Assembly: GCA_963791615.1 (NCBI GenBank)
Contig: CAWBTE010000005.1
Span: 682,001-746,000, forward strand
DNA length: 64,000 nucleotides
Direction of reading: 5' to 3'
Origin: CAILZL01 sp963791615
Lineage (GTDB): Bacteria > Pseudomonadota > Gammaproteobacteria > Steroidobacterales > Steroidobacteraceae
The position numbers were made by a program, and so were the translations under genes. Shown piece by piece: positions 9,328 through 18,301 of the stretch. The notes under the pieces are model-generated. The model was not told where the DNA came from and ran no database searches. It saw only the letters and a program-made list of their open reading frames with translations. Position 1 is the stretch's first letter, and the number at the start of each line of letters is the position of its first letter.

Positions 9328-10747
9328 TCAGCAGCGACAAATTGCCAAAGACAGTTGCTCCGGAAGGCGGCTTGCCGGGCGATGGACTGTATGCGGCACA
9401 ACAGAAAATCTACCCACGCGAGGTGCCCGGCCGCTTCCGAAACCTGCGCACGCTGGCGACGTTGGCGTTGCTGGGAATCTTCTATGGTCTGGTCTGGTTG
9501 CAATGGAATGGTCATCAGGCGGTGTTGTTTGATCTGCCGGCACGCAAGTTTTATATCTTTGGACTGACCTTCCTGCCACAGGATTTCTTTCTGCTGAGCT
9601 GGTTGCTGATTCTTGCGGCATTGTCATTGTTCTTCTTCACGGCATTGGGTGGCCGATTGTGGTGTGGCTATGCCTGTCCACAAACCGTCTGGACTGACGC
9701 TTTTGTCTGGATGGAGCGCATCACCGAAGGCAATCGCCAGCAGCGCATGAAGCTGGACAAGGCGGCGATGAGCTTCAACAAACTGTGGCGCAAGACCGCC
9801 AAGCAGGTGTTGTGGCTGAGTTTTGCACTGTTCACCGGGTTTACTTTCGTCAGCTACTTTACGCCGGTGCGCACCCTATTCAGCGAACTGACCCGCTTCT
9901 CCATGGGTCCGTGGGAAACTTTCTGGGTGTTTTTCTATGGTTTTGCCACCTACGGCAATGCCGGCTATCTGCGCGAGCAGGTGTGCAAGTACATGTGTCC
10001 CTATGCGCGCTTCCAGAGCGCCATGTTCGACAAGCACACCCTGATCATCACTTACGATATTGAGCGGGGCGAACCGCGCGGTTCGCGCCAGCGTGGTATG
10101 GAGTACAAGGCTGAAGGGGCTTGGGTGACTGTATTGATTGCACGTTGTGCGTGCAGGCCTGTCCCACCGGCATCGATATTCGCAAGGGTCTGCAATACGA
10201 GTGCATTGCCTGCGCCGCCTGCATTGATGCCTGCGATAGCGTGATGGACAGGATGAACTATCCACGCGGGCTGGTGCGTTACTCCACACAGGCTTCGCAG
10301 GAAGGTCGTGCGCCGCATGTACTCCGGCCACGCACGATGATCTATGCGGCATTGCTGACAGCGTTGTTTGGCGGGTTTCTGTATGCCGTGACGCATCGCT
10401 CGCTGGTGGAGCTGGATGTGCTGCGTGATCGCAATGTGTTGTACCGCGAAACTGATGAGGGTCTGATCGAGAATGTGTACACGCTGCGTATCATCAACAA
10501 GGACAGTGTGCCGCATGTCTACCAGCTGGAAGTGACGGGCGTGCCCGAGGCCGAATTGTTGCTCGACAAGGCCAGTCTGGATGTGCCGGCCAGTGAAGTA
10601 CTGAGTCTGACTGCGCGTATTACCGCGCCAGCGCTGGATGCAGGTGGCCCTCATCCCATCAGTTTCCTGATCAGGACGGTGACAGCGGCAGATCAGGAAG
10701 CGGTTGTAGCGAAAACCACCGACTCAAGATTCTTTTCACCCTTTTGA
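9324..10747 (+). CDS. ccoG: cbb3 oxidase accessory ferredoxin CcoG, frameshifted
   Basis: CcoG (RdxA/FixG) is a polyferredoxin-like membrane protein needed for copper delivery to cbb3 oxidase. The first part, from GTG 9324, gives the membrane helices and GYACPQTVWTDAFVWMER. It runs to KAEG at about 10118 and then loses homology, ending at 10244. The true continuation is in another frame from about 10118: LGDCIDCTLCVQACPTGIDI, then CIACAACIDAC (4Fe-4S clusters), then an Ig-like C-terminal domain to 10747. The shift sits at a GGGG run (10116-10119). Restoring one G gives KAEGGLGDCIDC, as in the family. With all other parts intact this looks like a homopolymer sequencing error, though a real mutation is possible. 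Confidence 0.9.
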
Positions 10748-10769
10748 AACTATTTTAGTGAGTACTGAC

Positions 10770-10979
10770 ATGTCATCTGCAAGCAATAATTCCGGTCGTC
10801 GCACTGCCCTGTGGTTGCTGGTGCCGCCGGCCGTGGCCATGATCGGCGGCTTCATCACCCTGTTTCTGGCGATGAAGTACCCGGATCAAGCCATTGAAGT
10901 TGAGAAGGTATCCAGCGTCACCACGGAATCCGGCACGCATCAGCACGTCACCAATTCGGTGACGCCTCCACTGAAGTAA
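10770..10979 (+). CDS. Short FixH-like single-helix protein
   Basis: A 69-aa protein with one transmembrane helix, ALWLLVPPAVAMIGGFITLF, continuing LAMKYPDQAIEVEKVSS. The pattern (aromatic helix, then L-A-x-x-Y/N-P-D) resembles the N-terminal anchor of FixH/CcoH, which normally has about 160 residues. Here the periplasmic domain is missing and the tail is short and His/Thr rich. I chose ATG 10770 over an in-frame GTG at 10758 because AGTGAG lies just upstream. Its place between ccoG and ccoI is where ccoH belongs. Confidence 0.6.
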   Translation: MSSASNNSGRRTALWLLVPPAVAMIGGFITLFLAMKYPDQAIEVEKVSSVTTESGTHQHVTNSVTPPLK

Positions 10980-11000
10980 TTTTCAAGTTGTGATAGTTGC

Positions 11001-13481
11001 GTGACTCAGTCAACGCCAACCAGCTGCTTTCATTGTGCTGAGCCCATTCCGCCCGGCACGCGTATTTATGCGCAGTTGCCAACTGGCCCGGCGGCCATGT
11101 GCTGTGAAGGCTGTCGCGCCGTCGCCGAACTGATTGCCGGGGTTGGGCTCAGCGACTATTACCAGTATCGCAGCCAGCCTGCGCTCAAGCCCGAACCGCG
11201 AAACCAGGCAGAGTGGCAACGCTATGCCACGCCTGAAATCGCCGCACAGTTTGTGCACGAGGAGTCGCCCGGGCAGCTGGCTGCGAATCTGCTGGTGGCA
11301 GGACTGCGTTGCGCCGCCTGTTCGTGGTTGATTGAACGCAGCCTGACGCGCAGGCCCGGCGTTGTGTCGGCGCGTATCAATCTGGCTACCGGACGACTGC
11401 GTGTGGTCTGGCGAGCTGAACAGATGCAGCTGTCAGACCTGCTGCGTGCGCTGAATGATCTGGGTTATCCATCACAGCCCGTCAATGCCGACAATGTGTT
11501 TCTGCACAGGCAGCAGGAGCGTCGCACCGCATTGCGCCGGCTCGGCGTGGCGGGTCTCGGCATGATGCAGGTGATGATGTATGTGCTGCCGCTGTACATG
11601 CGTGAGCAGACGCGCATGGAAGACAGCGTCCAGCATTACCTGCAATTGATCAGTCTGTTGCTGACCACGCCGGTGCTGTTCTATTCGGGCTGGCCATTTC
11701 TGAGTAGCGCCACGCGGGCCCTGCGCAATCGCAGCATCAACATGGATGTGCCGGTGGCGCTGGCGCTGTTGCTGGCTTATGGCGCCAGCGTCTACAACAC
11801 GCTGCGCGGTGCGGGTGAAACCTGGTTTGATTCGGTAACCATGTTTGTATTCCTGCTGGGACTGGGGCGTTACGTGGAAATGACCCTGAGGCATCGCAGT
11901 GGCAGTCGCAGCGATGCGCTGGTGCGCCTGCAACCGGTGAGCGCGCAACGCCGCACCCGTATCGAGGACGGTGAACACTGGCAGGAAACGCCAATCAGGC
12001 AACTGCAACCCGGCGATGAAATTCTGGTACGCGCTGGAGCCACGCTGCCTGCCGACGGGGTGATTGTGTCCGGGATTTCGCTGCTGGATGAGTCGTTGCT
12101 TACCGGCGAGTCCTTGCCACAAATGCGCACACAGTCCGAGCGCGTGTTGGCCGGCACCATCAATGTGGAAGCACCGCTGCGCGTACGTATCACCGCACTG
12201 GGTTCGGCCACGGTGCTTTCGGGTGTACTGGCCTTGCTGGAAAAAGCCCAGGCAGACAAGCCGCGACTCGCCTTGGCGGCGGATCGCATCGCCCGATACT
12301 TTCTGCAAATCCTGATTGTACTTAGCATGGTGGTTGGACTGGTGTGGTGGCGTATTGATCCGGATCGCGCCTTTGAAGCGGTGCTGGCGGTGCTGGTGGT
12401 GAGTTGTCCCTGTGCCTTGTCGCTGGCCACACCAGCGGTTATTGCTGCGGCCAGTACGGCTCTGGCGCGTCGCGGCCTGCTGATTACCCATGCCGATGCG
12501 ATAGAACGACTGGCGCAGCTGGAGCGTGTGGTGTTCGACAAGACCGGTACGCTGAGCACAGGTCGTATCAGTATTGCGGGTACTCAATCGCTTGCCAGTC
12601 TCAGTGCAGAACGCTGTCTGCAGATAGCTGCTGCGATGGAAGTGGGTGCTGAGCATCCGATCGCGCGCGCATTTCAGGCTGAAGCGCTCAAGCAGGCGCT
12701 ACCGGCAAATCTCGCCGTACAGATTGAAGTCGTTCCCGGCGCAGGCGTGCAGGCGGAAATTGACGGTGTGACCTATCGTCTGGGCAAGGCGGCGTATGTG
12801 GCGGCGCTTTGTGGTGCACGGTTTGAAGATCACGATGCCTCGATCGTCCTGGGTGATGCGCAACAACTGCTGGCGCGTTTCACATTGCAGGATCCCTTGC
12901 GCAGTGAAGCACGTGACGCCATTCGCCAGCTACGGCGTCTCGGTATTCACAGCAGCGTGCTGAGCGGTGATGCTGAGTCTGCGGTGCAGCCCGTGGCGCA
13001 GGCCTGCGCTATCGAGCAGTATCAATCTCGCTGCCAGCCGGCGGACAAGCTGTCGGCTTTACAGCGCTATCAACTGACCGAACGTGTGGCGATGGTGGGT
13101 GATGGCATCAATGATGCCCCGGTGCTGAGTGCAGCGGATGTGTCGATCGCCATGGGCGCCGGCAGCGGTCTGGCACAGGCAAGCGCCGATGCAGTGTTGC
13201 TGAGCAACTCATTGTCGACGCTGCCGTATGCCATCATGCTGGCCCGTCACTCGCAGCGCATCATGCATCAGAATCTGTGGTGGGCGGCCTTCTACAATGT
13301 GGTCAGCATTCCCCTGGCGGCGGCCGGCATGGTGCCGCCGTGGCTGGCTGCTATCGGCATGTCGATCAGCTCGATGCTGGTGGTGCTGAATGCCGCGCGT
13401 TTACTGCACACTTCTCCGGAACAAGCCCGGCCATTAGCGACCACCTATTGCCCGATACAACCCGCAGTGAATCCGTCATGA
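11001..13481 (+). CDS. ccoI: Copper-transporting P1B-type ATPase CcoI/FixI
   Basis: Inner-membrane ATPase that exports copper for assembly of the cbb3 active site. The 826-aa protein starts with GTG and a Cys-rich N-terminus (C9-FH-C12, C34-C35-EG-C38), the CcoI-type zinc-finger-like extension. A heavy-metal-associated domain follows with C104-AA-C107. Core P-type motifs are all present: TGES (actuator), VVSCPCALS (metal-binding CPC in a membrane helix), DKTGTLSTG (phosphorylated Asp), EHPIA and MVGDGINDAPVL. Eight membrane segments are expected. Its stop overlaps the ccoS start by four bases. Confidence 0.96.
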   Translation: MTQSTPTSCFHCAEPIPPGTRIYAQLPTGPAAMCCEGCRAVAELIAGVGLSDYYQYRSQPALKPEPRNQAEWQRYATPEIAAQFVHEESPGQLAANLLVAGLRCAACSWLIERSLTRRPGVVSARINLATGRLRVVWRAEQMQLSDLLRALNDLGYPSQPVNADNVFLHRQQERRTALRRLGVAGLGMMQVMMYVLPLYMREQTRMEDSVQHYLQLISLLLTTPVLFYSGWPFLSSATRALRNRSINMDVPVALALLLAYGASVYNTLRGAGETWFDSVTMFVFLLGLGRYVEMTLRHRSGSRSDALVRLQPVSAQRRTRIEDGEHWQETPIRQLQPGDEILVRAGATLPADGVIVSGISLLDESLLTGESLPQMRTQSERVLAGTINVEAPLRVRITALGSATVLSGVLALLEKAQADKPRLALAADRIARYFLQILIVLSMVVGLVWWRIDPDRAFEAVLAVLVVSCPCALSLATPAVIAAASTALARRGLLITHADAIERLAQLERVVFDKTGTLSTGRISIAGTQSLASLSAERCLQIAAAMEVGAEHPIARAFQAEALKQALPANLAVQIEVVPGAGVQAEIDGVTYRLGKAAYVAALCGARFEDHDASIVLGDAQQLLARFTLQDPLRSEARDAIRQLRRLGIHSSVLSGDAESAVQPVAQACAIEQYQSRCQPADKLSALQRYQLTERVAMVGDGINDAPVLSAADVSIAMGAGSGLAQASADAVLLSNSLSTLPYAIMLARHSQRIMHQNLWWAAFYNVVSIPLAAAGMVPPWLAAIGMSISSMLVVLNAARLLHTSPEQARPLATTYCPIQPAVNPS

Positions 13482-13684
13482 GCATGCTGCTGATTTTGAT
13501 TCCGCTCAGTCTGGTGCTGGTAGGGGTTGCCGTCTGGGCGTTCATCTGGGCGGTGGGTTCGGGCCAGTTTGATGATATGGAAACACCAGCCTGGGAAATT
13601 CTCACGGATGAAACCACCACTCCTGAACAAACGGCAGAGCCGCAGACGGACGCCCACCGCAGAGCAGCATGGCCGGAGAAATAA
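13478..13684 (+). CDS. ccoS: cbb3 oxidase maturation protein CcoS
   Basis: A 68-aa protein starting at the ATG that overlaps the ccoI stop. It has the CcoS signature: one N-terminal helix (LLILIPLSLVLVGVAVWAFIWAV) followed directly by GSGQFDDMETPAWEILTDE. CcoS is needed for heme and copper insertion in cbb3 oxidase. The tail is longer and more hydrophilic than the minimum. The next gene starts inside its last codons (16-base overlap). Confidence 0.93.
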   Translation: MSMLLILIPLSLVLVGVAVWAFIWAVGSGQFDDMETPAWEILTDETTTPEQTAEPQTDAHRRAAWPEK

Positions 13685-14358
13685 GCTATGCCGCGGCCTT
13701 CGTGGCCGGAGTATCCGGCAGCATGCATTGTCTGGCGATGTGCGGTGGCTTGAGTGGCGCGCTGGGCATGCGTGCCCGTACAGCAGGAAAAACCGCATCC
13801 GGCGCATTCGCATTTGCAGCCACGTATCAAACCGGACGTTTGCTGAGTTATGCCCTGGCGGGTTCGCTGTGCGGCGCAGTCGGAGGCTTGCTGACAAATC
13901 TGATGTCCATCACCGGTTTGACGATCTGGCTGCGCGTGGCTGCAGGTGTGTTGATGGTATTACTGGGGGCACAGCTACTGTTTGGCTGGCGACTGCTGAC
14001 GTCGATTGAAAAAGCCGGTGCACATTTGTGGCGTCAGCTCGCGCCACTCAGCAAGAAACTGCCGGAAAGTGGCTTTGCCCAGACATTGCTGATGGGCGCG
14101 CTATGGGGCTGGTTGCCTTGCGGGCTGGTGTATTCGATGTTGTTGCTCGGTGTGCTGGGCGGCAGTGCTCCACACGGTGCATTGCTGATGCTGGCCTTTG
14201 GTGTGGGCACGCTGCCAGCGATGCTGAGCAGTTCGTTGCTGAGCTCGCAACTGCAACGCATCCTCAGTCTGCAGGGTTGGCGCGTCGCGGCCGGACTGCT
14301 GATGACCGGTTTCGGTTTGTGGACGATCATGATGGCGTTGCAACATCATTCGCATTGA
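13669..14358 (+). CDS. SafE/TauE-like membrane protein of the cco cluster
   Basis: A 229-aa integral membrane protein with about six helices. It carries the signature SMHCLAMCGGLSGAL near the N-terminus and GALWGWLPCGLVYSMLLLG in the middle; the paired Cys-containing helices recall DsbD/CcdA-type proteins. Members annotated as sulfite exporter TauE/SafE are regularly found after ccoS and are thought to help copper or redox handling during oxidase assembly. It overlaps ccoS by 16 bases, so it belongs to the same transcript. The literal sulfite exporter name should not be taken as function. Confidence 0.88.
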   Translation: MAGEISYAAAFVAGVSGSMHCLAMCGGLSGALGMRARTAGKTASGAFAFAATYQTGRLLSYALAGSLCGAVGGLLTNLMSITGLTIWLRVAAGVLMVLLGAQLLFGWRLLTSIEKAGAHLWRQLAPLSKKLPESGFAQTLLMGALWGWLPCGLVYSMLLLGVLGGSAPHGALLMLAFGVGTLPAMLSSSLLSSQLQRILSLQGWRVAAGLLMTGFGLWTIMMALQHHSH

Positions 14359-14402
14359 CGCAATGTGGCGTTTGATCCGTACTGTTTTACAGGTAGTGCG
14401 CC

Positions 14403-15416
14403 ATGAGCTGGTTTGAAGAAAAACAATCTGCGTGGTTGTATCGCAAAGCTGCGCAGGCGGAGCGTGATCCGCGTATCAGCCAGTTGTTCACCCAGCTTGC
14501 TGATGCAGCGGATGAACAGGCTGGTATCTGGAGCAAGGGCGGTAACCAGATATTCCATCCTGGGCTGCGTGCCCGCGTGGTGGCGGGTCTGCTGGACATC
14601 ATGCCGCCGCGTCGATTGCGACCCGTGCTGGCGGCGATGAAGTTGCGCGGGCTGTCCGCCTATGACACGGGCTCACATGTGCGCGCCAATGGCCACATCA
14701 TGCCCACCACGCTTTCTGATGTAGGCATGAGTCATCGTGGACTCGGCGGTGGCAATCTGCGCGCGGCGGTGTTCGGTGTGAATGACGGACTGGTTTCCAA
14801 TACCTGTCTGATCATGGGTGTCGCCGGGGCAGGCGCCAGCAGTCAAACGGTGTTGACCACAGGCGTAGCGGGGTTGCTGGCCGGCGCGTTGTCGATGGCC
14901 GCAGGCGAATATGTGTCGATGCGTTCGCAGCGTGAGATGTATGAGCACCAGATCAGTCTGGAGCGCGCCGAGCTGGCGGAGTATCCGCAGGAAGAAGCCG
15001 AAGAGCTGGCGCTGATCTATCAGGCGCGTGGCATGGAGTTGCAACGTGCGCGTGAGTTCGCCAGTGAAATGATGCGTGATCCGCAGCACGCGCTGGATGT
15101 GTTGTCGCGAGAGGAGCTGGGTCTGAATCCGGATGACCTGGGCTCACCGTGGGGCGCAGCGGTTTTTTCATTTGTTGCATTCGCACTGGGTGCGGCCATT
15201 CCGCTGGCGCCGTTTCTGCTGGGGCTGTCCGGATCACAGAGTTTGATCTGGGCGGGTGCAGTGGCCGGCATCAGCCTGTTTGGTGTCGGCATGGCGTTGA
15301 GTCTGTTTACCGGACGCGGCGCATGGATGAGTGGTCTGCGCATGTTGCTGATTGGCGCGGGGGCAGGCCTGGTGACTTACTACCTCGGTTACTGGCTGGG
15401 TGCAGTGCTGAACTGA
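14403..15416 (+). CDS. VIT1/CCC1 family metal transporter with N-terminal ferritin-like domain
   Basis: A 337-aa protein in two parts. Residues 1-100 or so (EEKQSAWLYRKAAQAERDPRISQLFTQLADAADEQ) resemble the rubrerythrin/ferritin-like helical domain found in fused bacterial VIT1 homologues. From about 115 the CCC1/VIT1 transporter begins: NLRAAVFGVNDGLVSNTCLIMGVAGA, then GALSMAAGEYVSMRSQREMYEHQI with a Glu-rich cytoplasmic helix, and three C-terminal helices. The family moves Fe2+ or Mn2+ out of the cytosol. It lies 44 bases after the cco cluster on the same strand and may be cotranscribed, which would couple iron handling to a heme oxidase. Confidence 0.88.
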   Translation: MSWFEEKQSAWLYRKAAQAERDPRISQLFTQLADAADEQAGIWSKGGNQIFHPGLRARVVAGLLDIMPPRRLRPVLAAMKLRGLSAYDTGSHVRANGHIMPTTLSDVGMSHRGLGGGNLRAAVFGVNDGLVSNTCLIMGVAGAGASSQTVLTTGVAGLLAGALSMAAGEYVSMRSQREMYEHQISLERAELAEYPQEEAEELALIYQARGMELQRAREFASEMMRDPQHALDVLSREELGLNPDDLGSPWGAAVFSFVAFALGAAIPLAPFLLGLSGSQSLIWAGAVAGISLFGVGMALSLFTGRGAWMSGLRMLLIGAGAGLVTYYLGYWLGAVLN

Positions 15417-15467
15417 TCGCCTCTCGTTTCGGCATTCGCAGCATGCCTACTTCGATGGCTGACAGAC

Positions 15468-17219
15468 CTATGCCTGCTGGTGAATCCGTAACCACCGCCG
15501 CATTGCGCCCAGCAACATCAGCCCGAGCCACCCCGGGCTGAAACTGCCACCACCACCCGCGTCGGAAGTGCCGTTGCTGGTGCTGACGTTAGTGGCTGCG
15601 GTGGTTGCTGCCGGAGTTTCGATTCCCACCGACAGGTTGAAACTGGTGTGATCGTTGCCGGTGTTGGCGTCGTCCAGCGTGACCACTTCGGTATTCAACA
15701 GGTATGCGCCTTTGCTGCTACTCGAAAGCCTGATGTCGAGTTGGCGTGTTTCGTTGGCGGCCAGTCCATCGAACTGGCAGTCAATGCTGCCGGTGTTGTT
15801 GCTACTGATACAGCTGCCGCCGGGAATGCTGCTGCTGCTAACAGTCACGGCAGCGGGCAAGCTGATGTGGACACTGACGTAATTCGCCGTGCCGGTACCG
15901 ATGTTCTTGATGGGCACCAGCCATTGCAGCACGGAGTCTGGTGCAACTGACAGCGGTGACGCAGCGGCGCTAATGGTCAGATCCGGCTTGCCCACCGGCA
16001 CCAGGCAGGCGGCGTACTGCATGGTTTGCAAGAGGGTGTCCTGACTGCATTGCGAGAAGATGTTGCTGCCGTTGATTTTGGCATCCATCAAATAGCCCTG
16101 TGCGGGTGTGGACGAGCAGCTACCCGTGCCATCGTGTACGGCTCCCAGCTGGTGTCCCAGTTCATGGGCTGCAATCAGTGAGTCAATCCAGGCGCCGCGA
16201 TTGCGCACCTCCGATAGACTCGCGCCATAGCGGGCGTTGCAGATATTGCCGATGTAGGCAATGCCCAGTGTGTCGCCATCCAGGTCGCGGCCGGTGAACA
16301 GATGCGTGACAGCGTAGCTGCTCATCACCGGTGAGCTCTTGCGTAATTGTCCCAGCGCACTCAGTAGCGTACTGGCATCGGTGCTGTTGCCCAGCGCCAG
16401 TGGATCGCTGGCATACATCTGTACATCAGTGGCCTGAACTTCCAGACCCAGCTGGCTGCTGAAAATGCCGTCAATGTTGTTCATGCGCACCGTCAGGGCG
16501 TCCAGTGCGGCCTGATCCGAGTTGTACTGTGCACGAAATGCCGCGTCGGCCAGCGCCAGCATTTCCAGACGCAGTGTGGGCGTTCCGGTTGCAATGGCCT
16601 GTGCGCTCAGTTCGGCAGTCAGCGCCTCGTAGGTAGCCAGTCCGGTCGTAGCCGAGGCCTGCCCAGCAGGATGATTATTATCATCTGCCGAGCCGCAATA
16701 CTCAGCGCCCAGATCCACGGTGGTATCGGACAGCCTGAAAATGACTGTGTCGTTGCTGGGCAATCCCGCTGCCACGCTCAATGCGCTGCGAATGCTGTCG
16801 CCGGGCTCAACTACGTACAATTCCGCGCCGTCCCAGATCAGCCCGTGCGTACCATCGTCGGCGTGGGTAAGCCGTACCCATGACTGGTTATTGCCTTCCA
16901 GCTGGCCACGCAGCACCCGGGCGTGACGGCTGTTGGCAGGCAGCGATTCGAGTACGGTCTGGTTATCCTCAAGCGTCAGCCGGAGTTGTCTATTGAATAC
17001 ATTCAGTTGAGTGCGCTGCGCTGCACGGCTACCAGATGTTGAGTTAGCATGCTTGGCGCCTTGTTCCATCAACTGACTGTCGAAGCTGGCAAAACGATGA
17101 ATGCGGATGTTGTTGAGTTCCGCTGCGTTGAGGGCGCTGGTTGCAAACAGCGAGCAGGCAGCAATCCCGATAGATAACCAGGTTGGTAGACACAAAGCGT
17201 AACGACCAGAAAGCGGCAT
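15468..17219 (-). CDS. Secreted M12-type zinc metallopeptidase with GlyGly-CTERM-like tail
   Basis: A 583-aa exported protease. A signal peptide covers about residues 1-33 (LSIGIAACSLFATSALNAA). A reprolysin/adamalysin-like catalytic domain has the extended zinc motif H352-ELG-H356-QLGAV-H362-D363. After about 420 a CARDB-like beta domain follows (DLTISAAASPLSVAPDSVLQWLVPIKN). The C-terminus is a Ser/Thr linker, then GGGGSFSPGWLGLMLLGAMRR: Gly-rich motif, hydrophobic helix and Arg cluster. This layout fits a GlyGly-CTERM sorting signal, processed by a rhombosortase after type II secretion in gammaproteobacteria. It is divergent from the export operon on the right. The substrate is unknown. 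Confidence 0.88.
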   Translation of the reverse strand: MPLSGRYALCLPTWLSIGIAACSLFATSALNAAELNNIRIHRFASFDSQLMEQGAKHANSTSGSRAAQRTQLNVFNRQLRLTLEDNQTVLESLPANSRHARVLRGQLEGNNQSWVRLTHADDGTHGLIWDGAELYVVEPGDSIRSALSVAAGLPSNDTVIFRLSDTTVDLGAEYCGSADDNNHPAGQASATTGLATYEALTAELSAQAIATGTPTLRLEMLALADAAFRAQYNSDQAALDALTVRMNNIDGIFSSQLGLEVQATDVQMYASDPLALGNSTDASTLLSALGQLRKSSPVMSSYAVTHLFTGRDLDGDTLGIAYIGNICNARYGASLSEVRNRGAWIDSLIAAHELGHQLGAVHDGTGSCSSTPAQGYLMDAKINGSNIFSQCSQDTLLQTMQYAACLVPVGKPDLTISAAASPLSVAPDSVLQWLVPIKNIGTGTANYVSVHISLPAAVTVSSSSIPGGSCISSNNTGSIDCQFDGLAANETRQLDIRLSSSSKGAYLLNTEVVTLDDANTGNDHTSFNLSVGIETPAATTAATNVSTSNGTSDAGGGGSFSPGWLGLMLLGAMRRWLRIHQQA

Positions 17220-17332
17220 GCAGACTCAATGTGGAATCACTGCATGCTTTGTCGCACATTGCAGACCGTGACAGCAAGCAAACGTGACATATGCACGAAA
17301 TCAAAACGCTTATGTATTGCCAGGGGTATCCA

Positions 17333-18301
17333 GTGAGTGAGAAACGCAGATTTAGTGTGATGTACTTCACACTCATGAGCGCCTGCCTGCTGCTCTGTAG
17401 CTGTCAGCGCACAGATGATCCGCAAGTGCTGGGCACCATCGAACGTGATCGACTGGAACTGGTTGCCGAAGCGCACGAACCCATTGCCGAAGTGCTGGTG
17501 CATGAAGGTGACCATGTGATCGCGGGTCAGGTGCTGCTGCGACAAAGTGCCGGCGCCATGCAGCCGCGACTGGAGCAGTCACAGGCACAACTGGAAAAAG
17601 CCGGGCAACAGCTGCGTGAATTGCAGCGCGGCGCCCGCAGTCAGGAAGTAGTGCAGGCACGCGCTGCGCTTGAATCCACGGAGAGCGCATTGAAGGCGAA
17701 TGAACTGGAGTTCCAGCGTGCCGAGCAGATGGTGCAGGCGAAGTTGCAAAGTCAGTCAGTTCTGGATCAGGCGCGCGCCGCGCGTGATGCGGCGGTGGCT
17801 GCTCGCCGACAGGCACAGGCGCGCTTGCAGTTGCTCAATGAAGGCACACGCGTCGAACAGATTGCTCAGGCCAAGGCTGCGGTGGCGGCAGCACAGGCGG
17901 CGCTGGCTGAGTTGAAAATATCAGCAACCCGTTATGAGCTGAGTGCGCCACGCGCCGGGGTGATTGAAGCCCTGCCTTATAAACTGGGTGAGCGACCGCC
18001 GACCGCACAGCCACTGGTGGTCATGCTGGCCGATGGCAATACCTATGCGCGTGTATACGTGCCCGAGGCATTGCGTGCGCAGTATCGGCCCGGCACCGAA
18101 GTACAGGTAAGTGCTGATGGCATTGCACAGAATTTATCCGGACAGGTGCGTTATGTTTCCGCGCAAGCGGCCTTCACTCCTTATTTCGCGCTGACTCAAC
18201 AGGATCGCGGTCGTCTGAGTTATCTGACTGAAATCAGTCTGCTGGATGCGGATGACATTCCCGCAGGACTACCAGTGCAGGTCTCGCTGGCTACACCATG
18301 A
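17333..18301 (+). CDS. HlyD/YbhG-type membrane fusion lipoprotein
   Basis: Periplasmic adaptor of an ABC exporter, 322 aa from GTG 17333, chosen because AGGGG lies six bases upstream; an earlier in-frame ATG at 17291 lacks a site. The N-terminus MSACLLLCSCQRTDD has a plausible lipobox (LLCS-C). A biotinyl-lipoyl-like segment (EAHEPIAEVLVHEGDHVIAGQVLL) precedes a long Gln/Ala-rich alpha-helical hairpin (about residues 75-190) and a second barrel half (APRAGVIEALPYKLGERPPTAQPLVVM). Its stop overlaps the ATPase start (ATGA). Partner of the next two genes, probably with a TolC-type channel elsewhere. Confidence 0.92.
   Translation: MSEKRRFSVMYFTLMSACLLLCSCQRTDDPQVLGTIERDRLELVAEAHEPIAEVLVHEGDHVIAGQVLLRQSAGAMQPRLEQSQAQLEKAGQQLRELQRGARSQEVVQARAALESTESALKANELEFQRAEQMVQAKLQSQSVLDQARAARDAAVAARRQAQARLQLLNEGTRVEQIAQAKAAVAAAQAALAELKISATRYELSAPRAGVIEALPYKLGERPPTAQPLVVMLADGNTYARVYVPEALRAQYRPGTEVQVSADGIAQNLSGQVRYVSAQAAFTPYFALTQQDRGRLSYLTEISLLDADDIPAGLPVQVSLATP

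Noticed and set aside
11472..12656. 394-codon minus-strand frame inside the copper ATPase gene
   Set aside because: The Gln/Arg/His-rich translation is typical of an antisense shadow; ccoI is clearly the real gene.
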